Shown here one piece after another: positions 26,454-36,169 of a stretch of 64,000 nt of DNA; the first letter of the stretch is position 1, and every line of letters begins with the position of its first letter. The notes under the pieces are model-generated. The model was not told the origin of the DNA and ran no database searches. It worked only from the letters and a program-made list of their open reading frames with translations. The DNA lies in assembly GCA_905234985.1 (NCBI GenBank), contig CAJOJQ010000020.1, forward strand, positions 1-64,000, read 5' to 3'. The stretch comes from an uncultured Christensenellaceae bacterium (lineage in GTDB: Bacteria > Bacillota > Clostridia > Christensenellales > Aristaeellaceae). The translations under genes were made by a program, and so were the position numbers.

Positions 26454-28391
26454 TTATGCTCCTTTATGCCTGTTTTGTTCCTCGATAAAGCGGATAAACT
26501 GATCCGCGGGCAAAGGTTTGGAGAAATAGAACCCCTGAATATAATCGCAGTTCATGTTTTTCAGCAGTGCCACCGCGTCGCCGGTTTCCGCGCCCTCGGC
26601 TACCAGCCGCTTGCCGATGCTCTGCATCATCCGCACCGTGTAAGCAAGGATTTTTCGACCGTTTTCGGAATGAACCTCGTCCAGCATGCTCTTGTCGATC
26701 TTGATGAGCTTCAGCGGGATCCGGTTGATCCGCTGGATGCTGGAATAGCCGATGCCGTAATCGTCCAAAGCGAAGCTGTAGCCCATCCGGATCAGCTCGC
26801 TGATGTTCTCCAGCATGATTTCGCTGATGTTCTCGAAGGTGGTTTCCGTGATCTCTAAGTTGATCCTGCCCGGATCGACGCCGTATTTTTGCTGCAGCGC
26901 CCGGAATTTTTCCGGCAGATTGCTTTCCATGCACTGGGCGACGGAAAGATTGACCTCAATGTGCGTAAGCCCCAGGGCGTCTAAATCATGCTCCGCAACG
27001 AAGCGGAACACCTGATCCAGCACCCTGTCCCCCACCGGAATCATGAAGCCTTCCGCTTCCGCCGCCGGGATAAAGATAGCCGGTGAAATGACGCCGTATT
27101 CGGGATCGATGATGCGGGCCAGGGCCTCCGCCGAATGGAAGCCGCCGGAACGGATATCATAGATGGGCTGGTAATACATTTCGATCCGGTTTTCGCGGAG
27201 CGCCCGGTCCAGGATTTCCGTGATGCGCGCCTCAAGCGCGAAGGTTTGGGAATGAACGATCTCACTGGCGCGGAGCGTGGTTCGCTTGCTGCCGTCGATT
27301 TTGTGGAATTTGTGCCCCAAGCTGACGATATCCTCCGCGCTGCGCAAATCGTCCGGGCAGCGGATCAGGCAGATCCGCGGCTCGAAGCGCACGCCCATTT
27401 CCGCGTAGCGTTTGATCTGGTCTCCGGCTTCGGACAGCAGGCGCTGGCCGACGTTTTCCGTGTCCGCTTCGTCCGCGTCCATAATCAGATAGACGGCGCC
27501 GGGACGCTCAAAGTATAATTCGATATTGTTCCGGTGCGCCGCGCGTATTCCGTTGGCAATTTCCGTCAGATACCGGTTGTATTTGTAATCGCCCAAATAA
27601 TTCCGAATCTCCCGGCAGTTTAGCATCCGAATCACGATGATCTGCACACGCTCCCCCGCGCGAAGGATATTCTTTAGATCCGTCTGATAGGAAGCCCAGC
27701 TCAGCATGCCCACCGAGCTGTCCATGCGTTCCTCCGGGCGCATGAGGGAGAGCATAATCAGCATTTCTCCTAAGGCGGTGCAGAACATCTCCACCAGCAG
27801 CTCCGGACGGAAAAACTGGATCACCACCGCAAGATGAACCAGCAGATAAACGATCATCAGCGCGGTCCATTTATTTTTCGGAAGATAGCGGCGGCAGTAA
27901 ATGCAGTAGGCAAAGCCGAAAAGGCCGTAAAGCAGGGCGATCCCATAAAACGCCAGCATCAGCGGCCCCCGGGTGTAGCCGACCTCCGATGTGACGGTGA
28001 AAGCGCTGTGGGTAAACGGATTCTGCGCCAGCATTGCTACAATCGCCGCGTAAGGCAGGCAGAACGCGATCTTTGCCCACCTTTTCCGAATCAGGAACGC
28101 CGTGCGCGTGAGCGACAGCAGGAACAGAAGGAGGACGGCATTGTTGCTGTTGCGCAGAAACAAATAAGCATAGGTGGACACGCTGCAAAGGATGCGGCCC
28201 CCCTCGGACAGCGGCGCCAGGTTATCGGGAATCTCCATCCCCAAATCCGCCATGGCGCTGAACAGCGACAAAAACACCAATCCAATAAATAACCGGTTCG
28301 CGTTTCCCTTGGTCATTTTGCGGGAAAAGCAGATGGCAAGAATCATCAAAAACAGGGGGATGGCGCATATATCGAAATAAATGATCCTCAT
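26454..28391 (-). CDS. Membrane c-di-GMP phosphodiesterase (7-8 TM sensor, degenerate GGDEF-like, EAL)
   Basis: 645 aa. Residues 1-215 hold seven to eight hydrophobic segments, 230-385 a GGDEF-like domain without the active motif, and 395-640 an EAL domain with SAEALARI near 418, EVNLSVAQ, LEITETTF, DDYGIGYSS and VAEGAETGD. Metal and substrate residues appear intact, so this should degrade c-di-GMP. The start has GGAGA upstream. It lies 59 bases after the alpha-galactosidase gene on the same strand and may be cotranscribed with it. Confidence 0.9.
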   Translation of the reverse strand: MRIIYFDICAIPLFLMILAICFSRKMTKGNANRLFIGLVFLSLFSAMADLGMEIPDNLAPLSEGGRILCSVSTYAYLFLRNSNNAVLLLFLLSLTRTAFLIRKRWAKIAFCLPYAAIVAMLAQNPFTHSAFTVTSEVGYTRGPLMLAFYGIALLYGLFGFAYCIYCRRYLPKNKWTALMIVYLLVHLAVVIQFFRPELLVEMFCTALGEMLIMLSLMRPEERMDSSVGMLSWASYQTDLKNILRAGERVQIIVIRMLNCREIRNYLGDYKYNRYLTEIANGIRAAHRNNIELYFERPGAVYLIMDADEADTENVGQRLLSEAGDQIKRYAEMGVRFEPRICLIRCPDDLRSAEDIVSLGHKFHKIDGSKRTTLRASEIVHSQTFALEARITEILDRALRENRIEMYYQPIYDIRSGGFHSAEALARIIDPEYGVISPAIFIPAAEAEGFMIPVGDRVLDQVFRFVAEHDLDALGLTHIEVNLSVAQCMESNLPEKFRALQQKYGVDPGRINLEITETTFENISEIMLENISELIRMGYSFALDDYGIGYSSIQRINRIPLKLIKIDKSMLDEVHSENGRKILAYTVRMMQSIGKRLVAEGAETGDAVALLKNMNCDYIQGFYFSKPLPADQFIRFIEEQNRHKGA

Positions 28392-28450
28392 GGTTCGGTC
28401 TCCGTTTCAACCAGTGTATGATTGATCTTTCCTTATCCTTCGGCGGTTAT

Positions 28451-30613
28451 TTACGTCTGTTTCTCGAATACCATCACGCAGGAAGCGAAATCCCCGTGGG
28501 GGAAGGAAAGGGCCACCCCGGCGCGCATGAGGTCGTTGGCGGAGAGGTCGCCGCCCTCCGGTGCGGTATACACGCCCTCCGGCACGTTCTTCAGGCGAAT
28601 GAAAGCAGGCCCGGCGTTGGGGTGGTTCAGCACCCGGTACGCGCACAGGATCACCCGCTGTTCATCGGCGAACTGCCAGGCGGCGACGTTGCTTTCAAAG
28701 GGGCTTTGCAGGCGGGTGAACGTTCCCTGCTGGGTGGTGCGGCGCAGGGCTTTCACCTGCTTCACCTGGCGGCAAATTTCTTCCATATCCTCCGGCGTTT
28801 GGGCGGACAGGTCCAGTTCGTACCCGAAATTGCCGCTCAAGGCCACGTCCCCCCGCATGCGCATGCTGGTCACGCGGCCCGCCTGGTGATTGGGCACGGC
28901 GGACACGTGGGCGCCCATGGCGCTGGTGGGGTAGCACAGGCTGGTGCCGTACTGGATGCACAGGCGCTCCACGGCGTCTGTATCGTCGCTGGTCCAGGTC
29001 TGGGGCATGTAATACAGCATGCCCGCGTCGAAGCGCCCGCCGCCCCCGGAGCAGCTTTCAAACAGCACCTGGGGGAAGGCGGCGGTGATTTCCTCCAGCA
29101 CCCGGTACAGGCCCAGCATGTACCGGTGGGCGATTTCGCCTTGCCGCCCGCCTAAGAGCAGGGCGGAGCCCGCTTCCTTGAAGTTGCGGTTCATATCCCA
29201 CTTCACATAGGCAATGGGCGCGCTTTTCAGCACGCCGGACACTGCTTCGATCACGTAATCCTGCACGTCCTTGCGGGACATATCCAGAATGAGCTGGTTT
29301 CGGGCGGTGGTGCGCCGCCTGCCCTCGGCATGGAGGCACCAGTCGGGATGGGCGCGGTATAAATCGCTGTCCGGGCTGACCATTTCCGGCTCGAACCACA
29401 GGCCAAATTTCAGGCCCAATTCATTGATGTCCTTCGCCAAGGCGGAAAGGCCGCCGGGCAGCTTCTCCCGGTTCACCACCCAATCGCCCAAGGAGCAGTT
29501 GTCGGTGTTCCGCTTGCCGAACCAGCCGTCGTCCAGCACGAACAGCTCGATGCCCGCTGCCGCGGCGCTCCGGGCGATTTGCAGGATTTTTTCGTGGTTG
29601 AAATCGAAATAGGTGGCTTCCCAGTTGTTAATCAGGATAGGCCGCTCCCGATCCCGCCAATATCCCCGGCAAACGTGCTTGCGGATCAGGCTATGGAAGG
29701 CCTGGCTCATTTGGTTCAGCCCCGCATCGGAATACGCGATCAGGGCCTCCGGGCTTTGGAAGCTGTCGCCGGGGTTCAATCGCCAGGACAAGGTGCGGGG
29801 ATTCAGGCCCAGGGTCAGGCGGGTGGATCCGTAGGCGTTTTCATCGGCGCTGATTTGGAAATCGCCGCTGTACACCAGGGCCGCGCCCACGCATTCCCCG
29901 GAAAATTCATTGGTATCAGGAGAAGCCAGCACGGCGAAGGGGTTATGCTCGTGGCCGGACGCGCCCCGGCTGGAGGAAACGCATCGGGTCAGGGCGGCGG
30001 GGGAGAGCCGCTCGACGCTCCGTTCCTTGGCCCAGGCTCCGTGGAGGTGCAGCATATCGTACCGCCCCGGCAGGGTGACGCAGGCGCTGCCCGCGTGGGT
30101 CAGGGTCAGCGCTTCGCTTCCCCCGTTTTCATACAAAATGCTGGCGGCGATCACGGGCAGATCGGCGAACAGGGTATAGCGCAGGCGGGCGGTGAGGCCG
30201 GTCAGCCCGTCCCGCAGGGTGATTTCCAGGGTTTCCGCTTCCGACGTTTTTTCCACATAGGAGGCGGGCAGGCCGTTCAAAGAAGGTTTTCCCTTTTCGA
30301 CGCGGTGGCCTTCATAAAACAGTTCGGTGCATCTTTGCCCCTGCCGATCGACGGCGCACACCAGGGCGGGCCGGTAATCCCCCCGCCCCTCCGTGGGGCA
30401 GGCGTAAGGCAGGGCCTGGCGCACGGAATCAAAGGACGCGCCCTCCTGCTGATTGATCAGGTGCAGGCAGGCGGCGGGGTCATGCAGCGGCGCGCCCAAA
30501 TAGACCATCAGCAATTCCTGGGTTCCTTCCTCGTCAGGCCTGAGATACAGCACCAGGGAAACGCTTTCATTGCGCAGGTGAAACAGCTTTCGTTCAGCGT
30601 CAAAGGAAATCAC
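28451..30613 (-). CDS. Alpha-galactosidase, GH36 family
   Basis: 720 aa, full length for bacterial GH36. Hydrolyses alpha-1,6-linked galactose from raffinose-family oligosaccharides or galactomannan. The nucleophile is D473 in YVKWDMNR and the acid/base is D543 in WTSDDTDAVER; the SCSGGGGRFD block is also present. The 70-residue spacing of the two aspartates matches characterised GH36 enzymes. There is no signal peptide, so it acts on imported oligosaccharides. It has its own promoter in the divergent region upstream. Confidence 0.95.
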   Translation of the reverse strand: MISFDAERKLFHLRNESVSLVLYLRPDEEGTQELLMVYLGAPLHDPAACLHLINQQEGASFDSVRQALPYACPTEGRGDYRPALVCAVDRQGQRCTELFYEGHRVEKGKPSLNGLPASYVEKTSEAETLEITLRDGLTGLTARLRYTLFADLPVIAASILYENGGSEALTLTHAGSACVTLPGRYDMLHLHGAWAKERSVERLSPAALTRCVSSSRGASGHEHNPFAVLASPDTNEFSGECVGAALVYSGDFQISADENAYGSTRLTLGLNPRTLSWRLNPGDSFQSPEALIAYSDAGLNQMSQAFHSLIRKHVCRGYWRDRERPILINNWEATYFDFNHEKILQIARSAAAAGIELFVLDDGWFGKRNTDNCSLGDWVVNREKLPGGLSALAKDINELGLKFGLWFEPEMVSPDSDLYRAHPDWCLHAEGRRRTTARNQLILDMSRKDVQDYVIEAVSGVLKSAPIAYVKWDMNRNFKEAGSALLLGGRQGEIAHRYMLGLYRVLEEITAAFPQVLFESCSGGGGRFDAGMLYYMPQTWTSDDTDAVERLCIQYGTSLCYPTSAMGAHVSAVPNHQAGRVTSMRMRGDVALSGNFGYELDLSAQTPEDMEEICRQVKQVKALRRTTQQGTFTRLQSPFESNVAAWQFADEQRVILCAYRVLNHPNAGPAFIRLKNVPEGVYTAPEGGDLSANDLMRAGVALSFPHGDFASCVMVFEKQT

Positions 30614-30653
30614 GGCAATCCTCTCCCTTCATTCGTTCCGGGAATATACCTTC

Positions 30654-30682
30654 ATTATATCCGCTTCCGCTGTTTTTTTCAA
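30654..30682 (-). promoter_or_regulatory. Sigma-A type promoter of the alpha-galactosidase gene
   Basis: Read on the minus strand: TTGAAA (30682-30677), a 17-base spacer and TATAAT (30659-30654), 40 bases before the start codon. Confidence 0.65.
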
Positions 30683-30728
30683 CCGCCGGAAATGCATGCG
30701 GTTTTCTTCTGAAAAAGCGGATTTCTCC

Positions 30729-30757
30729 TTGTTGAACCAAAGAAAATGCGATATAAT
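30729..30757 (+). promoter_or_regulatory. Sigma-A type promoter of the sugar isomerase/epimerase-like gene
   Basis: TTGTTG (30729-30734), a 17-base spacer and TATAAT (30752-30757), 37 bases before the start. It diverges from the alpha-galactosidase promoter. Confidence 0.6.
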
Positions 30758-30793
30758 ACACGAAGAATGATCCCCATACAGGAGGTTTTCATC

Positions 30794-31642
30794 ATGAGCA
30801 GATTTTCCATCGGTATTATTTTGGATTCCTTTCGCAAGCCCTTCCCGGAGGCCCTGAAGCTGACCCGTCAGTTAGGGGCGCAGGGCATTCAGGTATACGC
30901 CACCCAGGGCGAAATGTCCCCCGAAAACCTGGTGGGCCAAAAGCGCCGGGATTTCCTGAACACGGTCAAGGACAACGGCCTGGTGATTTCCGCCCTGTGC
31001 GGCGACCTGGGCCGGGGCTTTGCCAACGCCGAGCTGAATCCCGAGCTGATCCGCCGTTCCAAAATGATCGTGGACTTAGCCAAGGAGCTGGAGACCAGCA
31101 TCGTCACCACCCACATCGGCGTGGTGCCCAGGGATCCCAAGAATCCCCATTACGCCATCATTCAGGACGCCTGCGGCGAGCTTGCCGCCTACGCGGACAA
31201 GATGGAAGCCCGCTTCGCCGTGGAAACCGGCCCCGAGCTTTCCTCCACCCTGCGCGCCTTCCTGGACGGGCTGCATTCCAAGGGCGTATCCGTCAACCTG
31301 GACCCCGCCAATCTGGTCATGGTGGCGGGCGACGATCCCGTGCAGGCCGTTCATAACTTAGGGCCGTATATCGTCCACACCCACGCCAAGGACGGCGTCA
31401 TGTGCCGCAAGACCGACCCGGAAGCCATCTATGCCGAAACCATGCACGGCAATAACAAAACCGAGGACGGCCCCGCCTATCTGGAGCTGCCCCTGGGCCA
31501 GGGCGGCGTGCCCTGGGATAAGTACCTGGGCGCCCTGGAGGAAGAAGGCTTCCACGGCTTCCTGACCATCGAGCGCGAGGTGGGCGACGACCCCACGGCG
31601 GATATCGCTCTGGCGGTGGATTTCCTGAAACAAAGGATTTGA
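30794..31642 (+). CDS. Sugar phosphate isomerase/epimerase family protein (AP-endonuclease-2-like TIM barrel)
   Basis: 282 aa from the ATG at 30794 with GGAGG upstream. The sequence follows the xylose-isomerase-like TIM barrel: TTHIGVVPRD near residue 106, FAVETGPE near 145 and NLDPANLVMV near 168 supply metal-binding acidic and histidine residues, and YIVHTHAKDG near 190 the next. The closest functional group is ketose 3-epimerases and inosose-type isomerases. The substrate is unknown; divergence from an alpha-galactosidase suggests sugar catabolism. Confidence 0.85.
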   Translation: MSRFSIGIILDSFRKPFPEALKLTRQLGAQGIQVYATQGEMSPENLVGQKRRDFLNTVKDNGLVISALCGDLGRGFANAELNPELIRRSKMIVDLAKELETSIVTTHIGVVPRDPKNPHYAIIQDACGELAAYADKMEARFAVETGPELSSTLRAFLDGLHSKGVSVNLDPANLVMVAGDDPVQAVHNLGPYIVHTHAKDGVMCRKTDPEAIYAETMHGNNKTEDGPAYLELPLGQGGVPWDKYLGALEEEGFHGFLTIEREVGDDPTADIALAVDFLKQRI

Positions 31643-31651
31643 CCGTATAAA

Positions 31652-31855
31652 AACAAGCGGGTTGACGCGAAAAAATCTCGTGTCAGCCCGTTTCTCATTG
31701 CAATACCATTTGCGGATTTCTCGGAAGGGGACGAACCGCCGATGACCGCCTGTGGCGGGAATTTCATCGGCGGTGAGATCAGCCGAAAGGGAGCAATCTC
31801 CCCATGAAGGGGAGTTGCGCCGATTGAGGGGCCGCAGAGGCCCCTGGGTTTAATG
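31652..31855. repeat. Structured intergenic region: terminator plus tandem GC-rich hairpins
   Basis: After the epimerase-like gene comes a terminator-like stem (CGGGTTGAC with GTCAGCCCG, then TTTCT). It is followed by the TTTCTCGGAAGGGG flank seen in the F hairpins, a stem ACCGCCGATGA/TCATCGGCGGT (about 31737-31772), a second stem GCAATCTCCCC/GGGGAGTTGC, and a third AGGGGCC/GGCCCCT. The gene on the other strand, miaA, ends right after it. It resembles the GC-rich multi-hairpin repeats common between genes in gut Clostridia. Confidence 0.5.
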
Positions 31856-31856
31856 A

Positions 31857-32744
31857 TTACCCCGCCAGAAACGCGTCGATCAGTTCTGCCGCCTGCGTCA
31901 CGGGATCGCTTGCCATATCCAGCCAATGGAGGTTTTCTTCCCTGCGGAACCAGGTCATTTGGCGCTTGGCGAATTTTTTGATAGCGTTGCCCAATTCCAG
32001 CACCATTTGGTCGTAGGTGATTTCGCCCAGAAGATAGCGGGTGAGATAGCGGTATTCCAGGCCTAACTTCATTAAAAACTCTGTGCTGACGCCCGCATCC
32101 AGCAGCCTGCGCACTTCGTCCACCATGCCCTGGTTCAGCCGCCGTTCCAAGCGCTCGTCGATGCGGGCTTTCAGGGTTTCCCGGGGCCAGGTGACGCCCA
32201 ATTTCAGGGCTTCATAGCGGGGATTGTGTTTGCCGGGGTGGTAATCGTCCGCGGCTAAGCGTTCCAGGGCGCGCATGACGCGGTTGCGGTTCTTGGGGTC
32301 GATGTCCGTGTCCGGCAGCTTTTCCTTCAGCATTTCATATAACGCCGGGGTCTCGAAGGTTTCCAGATGGGCGCGGAGGGCGAGGTCCGGTTCAATGGAA
32401 GATAACTCATAGCCGTCGATCACGGAATCCACATACAGGCCGGTGCCGCCCACCAGGAAGGGGAGCTTGCCGCGGGCTAAAATGCCGTCGGTGGCTTCAT
32501 AAGCCAGGCGCTGAAAATCCGCCATGGAGAAAAAATCCCCCGGCTGGCATACGTCGATCAGGTGATGGGGCACGCCTTTGGTTTCATCCGGGGTGATTTT
32601 GCCGCTGCCCAGGTCCAGGCCCCGGAACACCTGCCGGGAATCGGCGGAAACCACCTCTCCCCCATATTTCAGCGCCAGCTCCACCCCTAAGCCGCTTTTG
32701 CCCGAGGCATTGGTGCCCATGATCACGATCAGCTTGCCCGCCAT
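31857..32744 (-). CDS. miaA: tRNA dimethylallyltransferase
   Basis: Transfers dimethylallyl to A37 of tRNAs that read UNN codons. 295 aa; the P-loop GTNASGKS is at residues 10-17, followed by SADSRQVFRGLDLGSGK near 38-54 and HHLIDVCQPGDFFS near 65. The C-terminal KRQMTWFRR block is typical. Length is normal. No hfq or mutL neighbour is present, unlike in some genomes. Confidence 0.95.
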   Translation of the reverse strand: MAGKLIVIMGTNASGKSGLGVELALKYGGEVVSADSRQVFRGLDLGSGKITPDETKGVPHHLIDVCQPGDFFSMADFQRLAYEATDGILARGKLPFLVGGTGLYVDSVIDGYELSSIEPDLALRAHLETFETPALYEMLKEKLPDTDIDPKNRNRVMRALERLAADDYHPGKHNPRYEALKLGVTWPRETLKARIDERLERRLNQGMVDEVRRLLDAGVSTEFLMKLGLEYRYLTRYLLGEITYDQMVLELGNAIKKFAKRQMTWFRREENLHWLDMASDPVTQAAELIDAFLAG

Positions 32745-32931
32745 CGGCTCACCCCCTTTTGGATGCGCCTATTGTATCATAGCTTTCCCGTTCATGTAAA
32801 GTATGTCCATTTGCGCGCCGTATGCTTCATCTTATTCCGTATATATGCATCGCATTCTGTATTTCATGAATAAATATCGACGAATAATCCGATTTTTACA
32901 AAATTATTTGAATAAAAATTCAATTTTCCTC

Positions 32932-32960
32932 TTGACAGGCGTTTTTGCGTGTGGTATACT
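32932..32960 (+). promoter_or_regulatory. Strong sigma-A promoter of the amino-acid ABC operon
   Basis: Consensus TTGACA (32932-32937), a 17-base spacer and TATACT (32955-32960) in an AT-rich region (about 32850-32930), 63 bases before the start codon. Confidence 0.85.
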
Positions 32961-33022
32961 GCACCCGTTCCCCGAAAGGAACGCGAAGAAAACGAACACA
33001 ATTTGTCAGGAGGAAAAGACTT

Positions 33023-33769
33023 ATGAAGAAGATTCTCGCTATGGTATTGGTACTTTGCATGATGGTTCCCGCCCTGTCCGCTTTCGCGGATGAGAAGCCC
33101 GCCCTGATCATGGCCACCAACGCCGCTTTCCCGCCCTATGAATATTATGAGAATGGCGTGGTCGTGGGCATTGATGCCGAAATCGCTGCCGCTATTGCCG
33201 AAAAGCTGGGCATGGAACTGGAGATTCAGGATATGGATTTTAAGTCCATCATCAATGCCGTGAGTACTGGCAAAGTGTCCATGGGCATGGCTGGCATGAC
33301 CGTGACCGAAGAACGCCTGCAGAGCGTGAATTTCTCCACCTCCTACGCCACCGGCATCCAGGCCATCATCGTGAAGGAAGGCTCTCCCATCGCTTCCGTT
33401 GACGATCTGTACGCGGAAGGCGCTTCCTACAAGATCGGCGTGCAGGAATCCACTACCGGCGACATTTACTGCACCGACGATTTCGGCGATGAGAATGTGT
33501 TCAAGTACAATGTTGGCGCGGATGCCGTGCAGGCTTTGCTGACCGGCAAGGTGGACTGCGTGATCATCGATAACAACCCCGCCAAGGCTTTCGTGGAAGC
33601 CAACACTGGCCTGGTGCTGCTGGATACCCAGTACGCCGTGGAAGACTACGCCATCGCCATCGCCCTGGAAAACACCGAGCTGCTGGAAAAGATCAACGCC
33701 GCCCTGGAAGAACTGATTGCGGACGGCACTGTGGCCGCCATCGTGGCGAAGTACATTCCCGCCGAATAA
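33023..33769 (+). CDS. Polar amino-acid ABC transporter, substrate-binding protein
   Basis: 248 aa with a signal peptide (about residues 1-22). SBP_bac_3 family: LIMATNAAFPPYEYYENG near residue 28 and IGVQESTTGD near residue 135 are the ligand-contact blocks of amino-acid binding proteins. There is no lipobox cysteine, so membrane attachment is not explained. The start has AGGAGG upstream. It is followed by a hairpin and then the permease and ATPase genes. The specific amino acid cannot be told from sequence alone. Confidence 0.93.
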   Translation: MKKILAMVLVLCMMVPALSAFADEKPALIMATNAAFPPYEYYENGVVVGIDAEIAAAIAEKLGMELEIQDMDFKSIINAVSTGKVSMGMAGMTVTEERLQSVNFSTSYATGIQAIIVKEGSPIASVDDLYAEGASYKIGVQESTTGDIYCTDDFGDENVFKYNVGADAVQALLTGKVDCVIIDNNPAKAFVEANTGLVLLDTQYAVEDYAIAIALENTELLEKINAALEELIADGTVAAIVAKYIPAE

Positions 33770-33789
33770 TCAGGCTTTCTGTTTCACCC

Positions 33790-33826
33790 AATAGGGAGCG
33801 AGCGATCGCCCCCTATTGCTTTATTT
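33790..33826 (+). terminator. Hairpin between binding-protein and permease genes (probable attenuator)
   Basis: AATAGGG (33790-33796) pairs with CCCTATT (33811-33817), followed by GCTTTATTT. It is only moderately T-rich, so partial read-through into the permease gene is plausible. Confidence 0.6.
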
Positions 33827-33843
33827 AATAAGGATGAAGAAAC

Positions 33844-35121
33844 ATGAAGAAAAAACAGCCCCTTTGGATCAAAATCTGCGCGGTGCTGGCCGTGATCGCC
33901 GTGGCGGCGGTGGCGGGCTACTTTGCCGTGTTCTATCAGGCGGACGTGCTGAAAATCGAAAACGGCAAAGTGTCCGGCGCGAAATCCACCTGGCTGATCG
34001 CCCAGGAGGACAGTTCCACTTATGTGAAGCTGGCGGACGTGAACCTGCCGAAAAATTATGCCGCCGTGAAAAACGCCCCGGATACGGACGATGATCCCAT
34101 CACCACCTTTTTTATGTACCAGGGCAAGGACGCGGAAAAGCAGCCGGGCACCCTGCTGGTTTTCGGCCAGGCCGTGAGCAAAATCACCGACCTGAATCAA
34201 GGCAAGGAAACGGAAATCGGCGGGCAGGCGGGCGTTCTGCTTTTCCGGGAGGTCGAGGGAAACCGCACGGCGCTGTTTTACATGGCATCGCCCTATGACG
34301 AGCTGCGTATCGTGGTGCAGGCCACGCTGCCCGCGGACGCGACCGACGAAGAATTGACCGCGTTGGTGGCGGTCATGGCGGAAAAGGTGACGCCGGGCAA
34401 GCAGCTTTCGGCCATCGCGGCGGATTTCAAGCTGAATTTCTTAGACGACGACCGCTGGCAGTACCTGTGGAACGGTCTGGGCGTCACCCTGACCATTACC
34501 TTGGGCGCCGTGGCCCTGGGCATCGTGATCGGCGTGCTAGTGGCCATGGTGCGCTCCACCTGGGATCAGACCAACGAAACCATGCGCAAGGGGCTGGGAC
34601 GGACAGTGCTGCGGCTGCTGAACAGCATCTGCAATGTGTACCTGACCGTCATTCGCGGCACCCCCGTGGTGATCCAGCTGATGATCGCTTACTACATCAT
34701 TTTGGCTTCCAGCCGCGACGGGGCCATGGTGGCCACCCTGTCCTTCGGCATCAATTCCGGCGCTTACGTGGCCGAAATCATCCGGGGCGGCATCATGAGC
34801 ATCGACAAGGGCCAGATGGAGGCCGGACGCTCCTTAGGCTTTGACTACATCAAAACCATGTGGTACGTCATCATTCCCCAAACCATGAAAAACGTGCTGC
34901 CCGCCCTGGCGAACGAGTTCATCGTGCTGCTCAAGGAAACCTCCGTGGCCGGTTACGTGGCGGTGAAGGACCTGACCAAGGGCGGCGACATCATCCGCGG
35001 CGTCACCTATTCCGCCTTTATGCCGCTGCTTGCCGTGGCCGCCATTTATTTGGTGATGGTCATGTTCTTCACCTGGCTGGTGGGCAAGCTGGAAAGGAGG
35101 CTGCGCAGCAGTGACCACTGA
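33844..35121 (+). CDS. Amino-acid ABC transporter permease with an N-terminal extracytoplasmic domain
   Basis: 425 aa, about twice the usual size. Residues 10-30 form a membrane segment, about 31-200 a soluble extracytoplasmic domain, and about 205-420 the normal HisM/GlnP-type permease with [12 protein letters not shown] and the coupling EAA loop [21 protein letters not shown] (20 residues shown from the second). The extra domain is not a recognisable binding protein. The gene overlaps the start of the ATPase gene. Confidence 0.9.
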   Translation: MKKKQPLWIKICAVLAVIAVAAVAGYFAVFYQADVLKIENGKVSGAKSTWLIAQEDSSTYVKLADVNLPKNYAAVKNAPDTDDDPITTFFMYQGKDAEKQPGTLLVFGQAVSKITDLNQGKETEIGGQAGVLLFREVEGNRTALFYMASPYDELRIVVQATLPADATDEELTALVAVMAEKVTPGKQLSAIAADFKLNFLDDDRWQYLWNGLGVTLTITLGAVALGIVIGVLVAMVRSTWDQTNETMRKGLGRTVLRLLNSICNVYLTVIRGTPVVIQLMIAYYIILASSRDGAMVATLSFGINSGAYVAEIIRGGIMSIDKGQMEAGRSLGFDYIKTMWYVIIPQTMKNVLPALANEFIVLLKETSVAGYVAVKDLTKGGDIIRGVTYSAFMPLLAVAAIYLVMVMFFTWLVGKLERRLRSSDH

Positions 35122-35854
35122 TATCATCATTTCCGTGAAGGATCTGCAAAAGCATTTCAAGGGCGGCGAGCTGAAAGCCCTGCGGGGCGTCAGCGCCGAC
35201 ATTCACAAGGGCGAGGTGGTGGTGGTCATCGGCCCCAGCGGCAGCGGCAAATCCACCTTCCTGCGATGCCTGAACCTGCTGGAAATGCCCACCTCCGGCA
35301 CCATCTCCTTTGAGGGCGTGGACATTACCGACCCCAAGGTGAACATCAACGTACACCGGCAGAAAATGGGCATGGTGTTCCAGCATTTTAACCTGTTCCC
35401 CCACATGACCGTGCTGCGGAACATGACCCTTGCCCCCATGAAGCTGCTGAAAAAAAGCAAAAAGGACGCGGAGGACAAGGCCATGGGCCTGCTCAAGCGC
35501 GTCAACCTGGCCGACCGGGCCGACGCTTACCCCAGCCAGCTTTCCGGCGGCCAGAAGCAGCGCATCGCCATCGTGCGCGCCCTGTGCATGGAGCCGGAGG
35601 TCATGCTCTTTGACGAGCCTACCTCCGCCCTGGACCCCGAAATGGTGGGCGAGGTGCTGGACGTGATGAAGCGCCTGGCCCAGGAGGGCATGACCATGGT
35701 GGTGGTCACCCACGAAATGGGCTTCGCCCGGGAGGTAGCCGACCGGGTGCTGTTCATGGACGAGGGCCAGATCGTGGAAGAAGGCACCCCCGACGCAATC
35801 TTCTCCCATCCCACCCAGCAGAGGACCAAAGATTTCCTGAACAAAGTTTTATAA
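35111..35854 (+). CDS. Amino-acid ABC transporter ATP-binding protein
   Basis: 247 aa, GlnQ/HisP type. Walker A GPSGSGKS at residues 41-48, Q-loop near 85, ABC signature LSGGQ near 140, Walker [15 protein letters not shown] near 160, H-loop THEMGF near 200. The start is the GTG at 35111, overlapping the permease by 11 bases. It completes the SBP-permease-ATPase operon. Confidence 0.96.
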   Translation: MTTDIIISVKDLQKHFKGGELKALRGVSADIHKGEVVVVIGPSGSGKSTFLRCLNLLEMPTSGTISFEGVDITDPKVNINVHRQKMGMVFQHFNLFPHMTVLRNMTLAPMKLLKKSKKDAEDKAMGLLKRVNLADRADAYPSQLSGGQKQRIAIVRALCMEPEVMLFDEPTSALDPEMVGEVLDVMKRLAQEGMTMVVVTHEMGFAREVADRVLFMDEGQIVEEGTPDAIFSHPTQQRTKDFLNKVL

Positions 35855-35873
35855 CAGAAAATTTTATCTCAAG

Positions 35874-35917
35874 ATCGTGCGAAATTGTTTTGAAATTTCG
35901 CACGATTTTGGTATAAT
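35874..35917 (+). promoter_or_regulatory. Promoter with overlapping palindrome upstream of the Phd-like antitoxin gene
   Basis: A 13-bp inverted repeat (ATCGTGCGAAATT 35874-35886, AATTTCGCACGAT 35894-35906) overlaps the -35 (TTGAAA 35890-35895) and the spacer of a promoter whose -10 is TATAAT (35912-35917). This is the expected place for an autoregulatory antitoxin operator. The same hairpin, followed by TTTTGG, could also terminate the ABC operon. Confidence 0.7.
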
Positions 35918-35953
35918 AGTATTGAAAAAGCCGGAAGGAGGCGCTGAAAAAGT

Positions 35954-36169
35954 ATGTCTATTACCGCTACCGAATTAAAGGAAAACTTGGGAAAGTATCT
36001 GCTGCTTTCCGCCACCGAGGATATTTACATTACCAAGAACGGAAAAATCGTCAGCAAGCTTTCCAACCCGTTCCAGGATCGCGTCGCCATCGCCAAATCC
36101 CTTTTTGGCAGCGTTCCGGCTGAAATGACGCTGGAGGAAGCGAGAGAGGAACGGTTAAGCAAAATATGA
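35954..36169 (+). CDS. Phd/YefM-type antitoxin
   Basis: 71 aa. The N-terminal SITATELKENLGKYLLLSA and DIYITKNGKIVSKL fit the Phd fold that dimerises and binds DNA; the C-terminal tail (EMTLEEAREERLSKI) would neutralise the toxin. Its stop overlaps the toxin start (ATGA). Probably represses its own promoter through the palindrome just upstream. Confidence 0.88.
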   Translation: MSITATELKENLGKYLLLSATEDIYITKNGKIVSKLSNPFQDRVAIAKSLFGSVPAEMTLEEAREERLSKI

